The translations under genes were made by a program, and so were the position numbers. Shown piece by piece: positions 20,507-28,789 of a stretch of DNA of 64,000 nt. The DNA is taken from positions 124,001 to 188,000 of the forward strand of contig CAJIYR010000001.1 of assembly GCA_905181735.1 (NCBI GenBank), in the 5' to 3' direction. Position 1 is the first letter of the stretch. Each line of letters begins with the position of its first letter. The notes beneath the pieces are model-generated. The model was given only the letters and a program-made list of their open reading frames with translations. It was not told where the DNA came from and did not search any database. The DNA is from an uncultured Hyphomicrobiales bacterium. GTDB lineage: Bacteria; Pseudomonadota; Alphaproteobacteria; Rhizobiales; TMED25.

Positions 20507-21811
20507 ATGGATAAAAGATATTCTAATATTGTTTTTCATAATGCTAGGTTGATAGATCCCCTAACAAACCTTGATAAAATGGGAAGCTTGCTCGTTACAG
20601 ATGGTACAATAAAAGACATAATAATTGGTGAGTTATATCCAAAAACAGATGATGAAACCAAGATCATTGACTGCAAAGGAAATGTCCTTTCCCCAGGTTT
20701 AATTGATATGTGGGTATTTGCTGGAGAACCTGGTTATGAACATATCGAAACTCTGGAAGGAGTTAGCAATGCTGCTGCATCAGGTGGAATAACAACATTA
20801 GTTTGTAGGCCTGATACTAATCCAATAATTGATGATGTTGCGTTAGTTGATTATATAGAAAGACGAGCAAAAGAAAAATCTCTTGTAAATATCCATCCAA
20901 TCGCCGCTCTAACAAAAGGTTTCAAAGGCATTGAAATGACAGAGATAGGATTGTTATCGGAAGCTGGTGCTCTTGCCTTTTCAGACGGGTATAACGAAAT
21001 AACAAATGCAAGGGTTATGAGAAATGCTCTTACCTACGCAAGAAATTTTGACGCCTTAATTATGCAACACAATCAGAATAAAGATTTATCCGATCATGGC
21101 GTTATGAATGAAGGGAGAGTGTCTCTAAGATTAGGCTTACCTGGATCGCCTGCTGCTTCGGAAATAATATCACTTGAGCGGGACCTTAGGTTGTTAGAAC
21201 TAACAAAATCGAGATACCATGCTCTATCGATTTCGACAAGCGGCTCTTTGGACGTAATAATGAGAGCTAAAGAATTGCAACTTGACGTAACAACTGGAAT
21301 TTCGATTAACAATTTAATGTTAAATGAAAACGATATAGGGGCTTACAGAACCTTCCATAAACTGAGACCACCTCTCAGAACGGAAGATGATAGGATTTCT
21401 ATGGTTGAAGCGCTATCTAAGAACGACCTTTTAGATGTTATTATTTCAAGCCACGATCCTCAAGATACTGAGACTAAAAGAAGACCATTTATCGAAGCCG
21501 GTTACGGAGCTGTTGGCCTTGAAACTTTGTTACCGGCAGCATTATCAATTTACCAAGAAAACCTCATATCCCTGCCGAAGCTATTGGAAAAAATGACAAT
21601 CAACCCAGCAAAGATACTAAAACTAGAAACAGGCAGGATAGCAAAAGGTTATCCAGCTGATATTATATTATTTAACCCCGATACTCCGTGGATTGTAATA
21701 GCTGAAAATCTTATTTCTAAATGTAGAAATACAGCATTTGAGAAAAAGAAAATGCAGGGTAAGGTTGTTATGACTATGGTTAATGGTAAAATAATATACG
21801 AAGCTAAATAA
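20507..21811 (+). CDS. pyrC: dihydroorotase / PyrC-like, downstream of pyrB
   Basis: 'LSPGLIDMWVFAGEPGYEHIETLEGVSNAAASGGITTLVCRPDTNPIID'; the usual metal-binding DxHxH is replaced by DMWVF, so it may be non-catalytic. Confidence 0.85.
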   Translation: MDKRYSNIVFHNARLIDPLTNLDKMGSLLVTDGTIKDIIIGELYPKTDDETKIIDCKGNVLSPGLIDMWVFAGEPGYEHIETLEGVSNAAASGGITTLVCRPDTNPIIDDVALVDYIERRAKEKSLVNIHPIAALTKGFKGIEMTEIGLLSEAGALAFSDGYNEITNARVMRNALTYARNFDALIMQHNQNKDLSDHGVMNEGRVSLRLGLPGSPAASEIISLERDLRLLELTKSRYHALSISTSGSLDVIMRAKELQLDVTTGISINNLMLNENDIGAYRTFHKLRPPLRTEDDRISMVEALSKNDLLDVIISSHDPQDTETKRRPFIEAGYGAVGLETLLPAALSIYQENLISLPKLLEKMTINPAKILKLETGRIAKGYPADIILFNPDTPWIVIAENLISKCRNTAFEKKKMQGKVVMTMVNGKIIYEAK

Positions 21812-21816
21812 ATTTT

Positions 21817-22455
21817 ATGTTTGAAAATCTCTTAAACCAAATACTCAATTTACATACTTTATATATTTTTTTATTTTGTTATTTATTGGGATCAATACCA
21901 TTTGGCTTAATATTAACGAAAATTTTTTTTAACATCGATATTAGATCAATAGGCTCAGGTAACACTGGCGCTACAAATGTTTTAAGAACCGGAAATCGAT
22001 CTTTAGCTATAATTACATTGATTTTAGATGCAGGAAAAGGTTCTGCTTCTGCATTAATTGGCCTAATATACTTACCTGATTTTGCAATATTTCTTGGTTT
22101 TTTAGCTTTTACTGGCCATTTGTTTCCAATTTTGTTAAAATTTAAAGGAGGAAAAGGAGTTGCTACATTCCTAGGGATATTTATTGTACTGAGCCCCTAT
22201 TCTGCAATAATTTTTATAGCACTATGGATTACTGTCTTTAAGACCTACAGATACTCTTCTCTTTCCAGTATACTTGCATCTTTAAGTATTCCTCTCAGCA
22301 TCGTCCTAATGCACTTATACAAATTATACTCTTATAAAGAAATTTATGTTTTTATGATATTTTCTATATTCATGGCCATAATTTTAATATATAGGCATTA
22401 TGATAATATAATTAGATTGCTAAACAAAAAAGAAAATAAATTTAACAAACAATAG
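21817..22455 (+). CDS. plsY: glycerol-3-phosphate acyltransferase PlsY
   Basis: 'YLLGSIPFGLIL', 'IGSGNTGATNVLRTGN', 'FKGGKGVATFLG'. Confidence 0.95.
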   Translation: MFENLLNQILNLHTLYIFLFCYLLGSIPFGLILTKIFFNIDIRSIGSGNTGATNVLRTGNRSLAIITLILDAGKGSASALIGLIYLPDFAIFLGFLAFTGHLFPILLKFKGGKGVATFLGIFIVLSPYSAIIFIALWITVFKTYRYSSLSSILASLSIPLSIVLMHLYKLYSYKEIYVFMIFSIFMAIILIYRHYDNIIRLLNKKENKFNKQ

Positions 22456-22472
22456 AATTTAAAAGTAAAAAA

Positions 22473-24965
22473 ATGATATTAGTAATAGTTGAATCACCCG
22501 CTAAAGCCAAGACGATAAGCAAATATCTTGGATCAAAATATAAGGTTATAGCCTCTGTTGGTCACGTTCGTGATCTACCTTCCAAGAATGATTCTGTTGT
22601 GCCTACAAATGAATTTGAAATGAAATGGAAAACCGATCCAAAGAAAACAAAAACAATTAATGAAATAAATGAAAACTTAAAAAATGCAGAAAAATTAGTT
22701 TTAGCAACCGATCCGGACCGCGAGGGTGAGGCTATTTCATGGCATATTCTTGAAATCTTAAAAAAGAAAAAATCTCTAAAAGATAAGCCCGTAGAACGTG
22801 TTGTTTTTAATGCCGTTACAAAGGATTCTGTCTTAAACGCAATGAAAGCTCCGAGGGGAATAGATATTAATCTCGTTGAAGCGTACAAAACAAGATTATC
22901 CTTAGATTATTTAGTTGGTTTCACCTTATCTCCTGTCTTATGGAGAAAATTACCAGGAACTAAATCAGCGGGGAGAGTGCAATCAGTTGCACTAAAATTA
23001 ATCTGTGAACGCGAAATGGAAATTGATATTTTCAAAAAAGAAGAATATTGGACGATTGAAGCCTTTTTAAAAAATAAAAAATCTAAAAATTATATTAAAT
23101 CAGTTCTAATATCTAGAGACCAAAAAAAACTTGAGAAGTTTGATGTAAAAAATAAGGAAGATGCTGAAAACATAACCAACACTCTAGTTGGCAAAGATTT
23201 TACTGTGCATGATATAAAAAAGAAAAAGGTCAAAAGGTACCCTAAGCCACCATTCACAACTTCTACACTTCAACAAGAAGCTTCACGTAAATTAGGGTTT
23301 AGCGCAACAAGAACAATGGAGATAGCTCAACGATTATATGAAGGCGTCAGTGGAACAGAAGGTCTTATAACTTATATGAGGACAGATGGCGTTCAAATAG
23401 ATGTAAATGAAGTATCTAATATAAGAAAAGAAATCGAAGGCAGCTTCGGCAATGAATATATTCCTGAGAAAATTAATATATACAAAACAAAAGCAAAAAA
23501 TGCTCAAGAAGCACATGAGGCTATAAGGCCTACGGTAATAAATCGAAGCCCAGAATCTGTAAGGCAATACCTTGATTTAGATCAGTACAAGTTATATGAA
23601 CTTATTTGGAAAAAAACATTAGCAAGTCAAATGCAAAATGCTGACATCGAGCGAACTACTGTAGATATAGAGATTATCGGTAATGATAAAATTAAAAATA
23701 TTTTTCGTTTAAGCGGTCAAGTTATATTATTCAATGGTTTTCTATCCGTTTATGATGAGAATATAGAAAGCGATGAAGACAGCGACGAAAATATCTTACC
23801 AATTTTTAAAAAAGATGAAATCTTAGACTCTAAAGAAATTTTAAGTATTCAACATTATACTGAGCCCCCTGCAAGATATAGTGAAGCTAGTATAATTAAG
23901 AATATGGAAGAAATAGGTATAGGACGACCATCCACCTATGCGAGCATTATATCAAAATTGATTGCAAGAAATTACATGACAATTGATAAAAAAAGAATCA
24001 TACCAGAAAGCAATGGTAGACTTGTTACAGCCTTTCTTGAAAGCTTCTTCAATAAATATGTAGAATATGACTTTACGGCAGAATTAGAAGAAAAGTTAGA
24101 TTTAATTTCAAATGGTGATTATACAAGATTAGAATTACTTAATGAATTCTGGAATGGATTAGAATCTGACGTCAAAGAGATAGCGGATGTAAGAATAACT
24201 GCTGTATTAGATAAATTAAATGATAAATTAGAACCTTATATATTCCCAGCAGACAAACAAAACCCAAGAGCTTGCCCTGCCTGCGGTAATGGTGAACTTG
24301 GTTTAAGAACCTCTAAGAACGGAGCTTTTGTAGGTTGCAGCAATTACCCAGAATGCAAACACTTACGACCATTGTCAAATAAAGACGGTGATGAAGGATT
24401 GGAAAATAAAATTATCGGAATAGATCCAGGTACCGGTAAAGAGGTAACCTTAGAAAAAGGAAGATATGGGCTATATTTAGAATTAAAAAGCGAAGATGAA
24501 GAAAAGAAACCTAAAAGAGCAAGTTTACCAAAAAATGAAGATATCGATAACATTACAATTGAGAGAGCTTTGTTATTATTATCTTTACCAAGAACAGTTG
24601 GAATAAATCCCGATACAGGGAATCCAATTTTAGCAGCCATCGGAAAATATGGGCCTTATGTTCAAACAAATAGAACTTTTGCATCGCTAGCTACTGTAGA
24701 TGATGTTTTTTCTGTTGGTCTAAACCATGCGATCACCTTATTGGCTGAAAAAGAAAAAAAGGGGAGAAAAAATGAAATTAAAAACCTTGGAGAGCATCCT
24801 ATTAGCAAATCTACTATAACAGTAATGACAGGGAAATATGGCCCTTACATAAAAATTGATAAAACTAATGTAACAATTCCTAAAAGTATAGAACCTGAAT
24901 TAATTACATTAGAAGAAGCATTGAAATTGATAGAAGAAAAAAAAGCAACAAAAAAGAAAAAATAA
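22473..24965 (+). CDS. topA: DNA topoisomerase I
   Basis: 'VIVESPAKAKTISKYLG', 'LATDPDREGEAISWH', active-site 'TYMRTDG', C-terminal zinc finger 'CPACGNGELGLRTSKNGAFVGCSNYPECKH'. Confidence 0.98.
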   Translation: MILVIVESPAKAKTISKYLGSKYKVIASVGHVRDLPSKNDSVVPTNEFEMKWKTDPKKTKTINEINENLKNAEKLVLATDPDREGEAISWHILEILKKKKSLKDKPVERVVFNAVTKDSVLNAMKAPRGIDINLVEAYKTRLSLDYLVGFTLSPVLWRKLPGTKSAGRVQSVALKLICEREMEIDIFKKEEYWTIEAFLKNKKSKNYIKSVLISRDQKKLEKFDVKNKEDAENITNTLVGKDFTVHDIKKKKVKRYPKPPFTTSTLQQEASRKLGFSATRTMEIAQRLYEGVSGTEGLITYMRTDGVQIDVNEVSNIRKEIEGSFGNEYIPEKINIYKTKAKNAQEAHEAIRPTVINRSPESVRQYLDLDQYKLYELIWKKTLASQMQNADIERTTVDIEIIGNDKIKNIFRLSGQVILFNGFLSVYDENIESDEDSDENILPIFKKDEILDSKEILSIQHYTEPPARYSEASIIKNMEEIGIGRPSTYASIISKLIARNYMTIDKKRIIPESNGRLVTAFLESFFNKYVEYDFTAELEEKLDLISNGDYTRLELLNEFWNGLESDVKEIADVRITAVLDKLNDKLEPYIFPADKQNPRACPACGNGELGLRTSKNGAFVGCSNYPECKHLRPLSNKDGDEGLENKIIGIDPGTGKEVTLEKGRYGLYLELKSEDEEKKPKRASLPKNEDIDNITIERALLLLSLPRTVGINPDTGNPILAAIGKYGPYVQTNRTFASLATVDDVFSVGLNHAITLLAEKEKKGRKNEIKNLGEHPISKSTITVMTGKYGPYIKIDKTNVTIPKSIEPELITLEEALKLIEEKKATKKKK

Positions 24966-24969
24966 CCAA

Positions 24970-25644
24970 ATGAATATTGATGTTGCACCAAAAAAATCAG
25001 CAAGCCTTATAATAATAAGAAAAAGCTTTAATTCAATAGAAATTCTTATGGGAAAACGTAATGCTTTCCATAAATTTATGCCCAATAAGATAGTATTTCC
25101 TGGCGGAAAATTGGATGAAATTGATATCAAGATAAGTAATAAAATAAAAAAATTACCAGAATTCAAAGAATTACTTTCGTTTGACGTTCAATTAAACAAG
25201 CACCTAGCTCATTGTTTTTGCGCACTGAGAGAAGCCTACGAAGAGACCGGAGTCATAATAGGTTGTGAAAATTATAATTTTCTTAGAGATGATGCAAATA
25301 AATTAACAAAACTATCAGATTACCCTAGTGTTAATAAAATTAAATTAATAGCCAGGGCAATAACCCCACCTCACTCTAAGATACGTTTTGATAATAAATT
25401 TTTTCTTGTAAATTCAAAGCATATAACAAATTATAGCTCTATTAACTCTAATGAATTATTGGGTATCGACTGGTATGATTTAGATAAAGCGATGAAACTC
25501 GATATTCCACCTATTACAAAAAGGATATTAAAATTACTTAAAATTAATATTAAAATATCAGAAGAAGATAACTACAAAGATATAAGTATCCCATTGTATT
25601 ATACCAGTAAAAATAAAAAAAAAGTAAAATGGTTAAAGCGTTAG
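24970..25644 (+). CDS. NUDIX hydrolase
   Basis: 'PGGKLDE...CALREAYEETGVIIG' Nudix box. Confidence 0.85.
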   Translation: MNIDVAPKKSASLIIIRKSFNSIEILMGKRNAFHKFMPNKIVFPGGKLDEIDIKISNKIKKLPEFKELLSFDVQLNKHLAHCFCALREAYEETGVIIGCENYNFLRDDANKLTKLSDYPSVNKIKLIARAITPPHSKIRFDNKFFLVNSKHITNYSSINSNELLGIDWYDLDKAMKLDIPPITKRILKLLKINIKISEEDNYKDISIPLYYTSKNKKKVKWLKR

Positions 25645-25708
25645 CTTGACATATATAGGCAATCTACTTTATTACATATAGTTAGTTAAATTAAATTTGG
25701 ATATCAAA

Positions 25709-25876
25709 ATGGCTAAAGCAGCAAGCATTAAAATTAAATTAGAAAGTACCGCAGGAACTGGATACTTTTATGTAACAAAAAAGAATTCAAGAACATTGAC
25801 TGAAAAGTTTGTCGTAAAAAAATATGATCCAGTTGCAAGAAAGCACGTTGAATTCAAAGAAACAAAAATTAAATAA
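25709..25876 (+). CDS. rpmG: 50S ribosomal protein L33
   Basis: My translation (not in ORF track): [55 protein letters not shown]. Confidence 0.95.
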   Translation: MAKAASIKIKLESTAGTGYFYVTKKNSRTLTEKFVVKKYDPVARKHVEFKETKIK

Positions 25877-25895
25877 TTTTCTTTAACTCATTACC

Positions 25896-26076
25896 TTCAA
25901 TTCATAATTGAAAAGCTGGTTGGTTGCATGCAATCTTCTTATGGAGGAGGCCATGTACAATTACAAACAACCAACCCTAAACCCCACGGACCCAGGAGAT
26001 GCGGCGGACCTGAGCAACTCCGTAGGGAAACTCATAAAAACAGAAGTTGGTTATTAATTTATAAAAATTATAAATT
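25896..26076. other. unassigned structured element: candidate small ORF (25953..26057, +, MYNYKQPTLNPTDPGDAADLSNSVGKLIKTEVGY) and/or structured sRNA
   Basis: Perfect stem GGTTGGTTG(25918-25926)/CAACCAACC(25968-25976); CCCACGGA(25983-25990)/TCCGTAGGG(26019-26027, one bulge) with inner CAGG/CCTG; flanking IRs TTCAATT/AATTGAA and AATTTATAA/TTATAAATT; GC-richer than surroundings. Confidence 0.5.
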
Positions 26077-26147
26077 TCTAAGTGCAATATAATACATAAG
26101 GTTTAAAATAAAAACTTTTTATTTAATTAAATATAAAATCCTTAATT

Positions 26148-26522
26148 CTAAACCAAATATTCATTAACTTTATCTAAGAAAGGTTGCATTGATATAGGTT
26201 TTGACATGTAACCTTCACACCCTAGGGCAAGAATTTTATCTTTATCTTCCTGAAGAGCAAAAGCAGTTATTGCTATAATAGGGATATGAGATAAGCTGCT
26301 ATCTTCTTTAACCCATTTTATAATATCAAGGCCAGATATTTTTGGTAATTGTATATCCATAAGTATTAAATTTGGCATATTAACTTGTATGAGATTTAAC
26401 GCAGCAAGAGGATCCAAGCATTGTATGACTTCGCAATCTATAGTAATTAGAAGATCGTTAAATAATTTCATATTAAGTTCGTTGTCTTCAACAATAAGAA
26501 CTTTTCTATTTTTTATAGACAT
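26148..26522 (-). CDS. divK: single-domain response regulator, DivK-like
   Basis: 124-aa receiver only: 'KVLIVEDNELNMKLFNDLL', phospho-Asp 'PNLILMDIQLPKISGLD', 'PIIAITAFALQEDKDKILALGCEGYMSKPIS'. Confidence 0.85.
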   Translation of the reverse strand: MSIKNRKVLIVEDNELNMKLFNDLLITIDCEVIQCLDPLAALNLIQVNMPNLILMDIQLPKISGLDIIKWVKEDSSLSHIPIIAITAFALQEDKDKILALGCEGYMSKPISMQPFLDKVNEYLV

Positions 26523-26573
26523 CTAATTTTCATTTAATTTAACTTAACATTTCATCTAATTGGTTATCTAGAC

Positions 26574-26621
26574 TTGTAACATTATACAAATATATATTTA
26601 GATATTTGTATAATGTTACAA
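26574..26621. repeat. perfect 20-bp inverted repeat, 8-nt spacer
   Basis: TTGTAACATTATACAAATAT-atatttag-ATATTTGTATAATGTTACAA, between divergent divK and ridA-like genes. Confidence 0.95.
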
Positions 26622-26703
26622 ACAACTATAAAATCTATTTTAAAATACCTATAAAATAATTAATATTTAATAAAATTACCAACAGCAAAGAAAAGAAAAA
26701 TTT

Positions 26704-27186
26704 ATGCCAAGCAGAATAGCAAAAAATTTAGAAGCAAATAAAATTATATTACCTGTTTCTCAGAAATCTATCGGTCTTTATAGTCCCTATAGAATATCAG
26801 GAAATTTATTGTTTATATCAGGGCAACTACCAATTGAAGATGGAAAGATAATGAATAAAAAAATACCTCACAAAACTGAGGAACTAGAAATTATTTCACT
26901 TAAATCTGCAGCAAAACTATGCATGCTAAACGTTATATCTCAAGCAAACCATGCATTAGAATTAAATCTAGACAGAGTTGTTTCAATACCGAAAGTAAAT
27001 ATTTATCTAGCATTAGATCAAAATTCTAACTTTGAGAAACATGCTGATATAGCAAATGTAGCCTCTCAGTTACTAAAAGATGTATTTGAAGACAAAGGGT
27101 TGCATTCAAGGTCAACTATAGGTTGTTGTTCCCTACCCCTTAACGCTTCAGTTGAAATAGATGCTATAATTGAAATTTTATCCTAA
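26704..27186 (+). CDS. RidA/YjgF family protein
   Basis: 'YSPYRISGNLLFISGQLPIEDGKI' and 'LKDVFEDKGLHSRSTIGCCSLPLNASVEIDAI'. Confidence 0.88.
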   Translation: MPSRIAKNLEANKIILPVSQKSIGLYSPYRISGNLLFISGQLPIEDGKIMNKKIPHKTEELEIISLKSAAKLCMLNVISQANHALELNLDRVVSIPKVNIYLALDQNSNFEKHADIANVASQLLKDVFEDKGLHSRSTIGCCSLPLNASVEIDAIIEILS

Positions 27187-27218
27187 AGAAATTTTCAAAA
27201 CAATTAAGGAAAAAAAAT

Positions 27219-28361
27219 ATTACAAGTAATAAAATTACAATAGAAGAAAGCGCTTCTAATATAGGGATCCATGAGTGGAATAAATTAAAAATTGAAAATC
27301 CATTCATGTCATATGAATTCATAAGTTCTTTGGAAATATCAGGTTGTGTATCAGAGAATACAGGTTGGAATGCTCAACACGTAACAATGAAGGATGATGA
27401 AAATAAAATTCTAGGAATTATACCTTCTTACATAAAAGAACATTCATATGGTGAATATGTGTTTGATCAATCGTGGGCTGAGTTCTACGATAAACTTGGT
27501 CTAAATTATTATCCTAAATTACAGTCTTGCATACCATTTACCCCTGTTACAAGCCGTAAACTATTATTAAGCGAGGGTATTGATGATGTAAATGCAAATA
27601 CATTGGCCGCTTCAATAAAAGATATTGTAAATGACAAGGGTTTATCGAGTGCTCATTTAACATTCTGTACAAAAGATGAGGTGGATATTTTGCAAAGACA
27701 TAATTTCTTGCAGAGAACAAGCCAACAATTTAGGTGGGAAAATAATAATTATCAAACATTTGATAATTTTCTAGAAAATTTGACCTCTAGAAAAAGAAAA
27801 ATGATACGAAAAGAAAGAAAATATGTCGAAAGTAGTGATATTAAAATAGAAATAATCTCAGGAAAAGATATTACAGACGAGCATCTTGATGCATTCTACC
27901 GCTTCTATAAAGACACTTGCAGAAGAAAATGGGGGCACGCTTATTTAAACAGAGAATTCTTTGGTTTAATTGCAGAAAAAATGCCTGATAAAATGATACT
28001 AATATTAGCTCGTTTTGGACTTAACTATATTGCATCAAGTTTACATATAATTGGCGAAGACAGGCTCTATGGAAGATACTGGGGGGGAGAGACGCATGAT
28101 AGTTTTCTTCATTTTGAACTATGTTTCTATCAAGCTATTGAATATGCAATATGTAATAAGTTACAATATATTGAAGCCGGGGCTGGTGGATACCATAAAA
28201 TATCAAGAGGTTATGTGCCTATTTTAACTTATTCAGCTCATTATATGAATATTCCTGAGATACATTCTGTTGTTAAAGATTATTTGACAAAAGAATGCGA
28301 GCTAAATAATTCAAATCTTAAAGAATTAGAAAATAATTTACCCTACAAGAAAATATTATAA
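27219..28361 (+). CDS. GNAT/FemAB-like family protein (COG3146/DUF482 type); proposed ATT start
   Basis: ORF track starts at ATG 27306, but the in-frame upstream translation ITSNKITIEESASNIGIHEWNKLKIENPF-MSYEF looks like the family N-terminus; AAGGA (27206-27210) lies 8 nt before ATT 27219. Confidence 0.75.
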   Translation: MTSNKITIEESASNIGIHEWNKLKIENPFMSYEFISSLEISGCVSENTGWNAQHVTMKDDENKILGIIPSYIKEHSYGEYVFDQSWAEFYDKLGLNYYPKLQSCIPFTPVTSRKLLLSEGIDDVNANTLAASIKDIVNDKGLSSAHLTFCTKDEVDILQRHNFLQRTSQQFRWENNNYQTFDNFLENLTSRKRKMIRKERKYVESSDIKIEIISGKDITDEHLDAFYRFYKDTCRRKWGHAYLNREFFGLIAEKMPDKMILILARFGLNYIASSLHIIGEDRLYGRYWGGETHDSFLHFELCFYQAIEYAICNKLQYIEAGAGGYHKISRGYVPILTYSAHYMNIPEIHSVVKDYLTKECELNNSNLKELENNLPYKKIL

Positions 28362-28370
28362 GGACAAATA

Positions 28371-28781
28371 ATGAAAAAATACGATGAAAAAAATATTTTT
28401 TTAAAAATTATTAAAAATGAAATACCTTGTATTAAAGTTTACGAAGACAGCTCTGTCCTCGCAATCATGGACGCATTCCCAACAGCGCCAGGACATATTC
28501 TTGTATTACCAAAGGACCAATCAAGGAATATTATTGATATAAATACCGAAGATCTAAAAAAACTTATGTTAGCCGTGCAGAAAATCGCACAAGCTCAAAA
28601 GATAGCTTTTAAAGCTGATGGAATAAAAATTCAACATAATTGCGAAGAAGCTGGAGGTCAGGTTATATTCCATACACATGTTCACATTATACCTTTTTAC
28701 AAAGAAGAAAATGAAAACCTCATGGCCAAAACAGATGCAGGACAACAGGCAGAAATTTTAAAAAAATACCTTAAAAATTAA
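28371..28781 (+). CDS. HIT family protein
   Basis: 'ILVLPKDQSRNI', HIT motif 'HTHVHIIPF'. Confidence 0.92.
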   Translation: MKKYDEKNIFLKIIKNEIPCIKVYEDSSVLAIMDAFPTAPGHILVLPKDQSRNIIDINTEDLKKLMLAVQKIAQAQKIAFKADGIKIQHNCEEAGGQVIFHTHVHIIPFYKEENENLMAKTDAGQQAEILKKYLKN

Positions 28782-28789
28782 TTTTTATA

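Noticed and set aside
25896-26076. Possible tmRNA, SRP RNA, RNase P or known riboswitch
   Set aside because: No ANDN-type tag, no GGTCAGG..GGAAGCAGCC SRP core, no RNase P GAGGAAAGTCC motif, and no riboswitch consensus I could recognise.
26534-26548. CtrA-like box (TTAA-N6-TTAAC) upstream of divK
   Set aside because: Canonical CtrA spacing is N7; here it is N6, and TTAA words are common in this AT-rich DNA.
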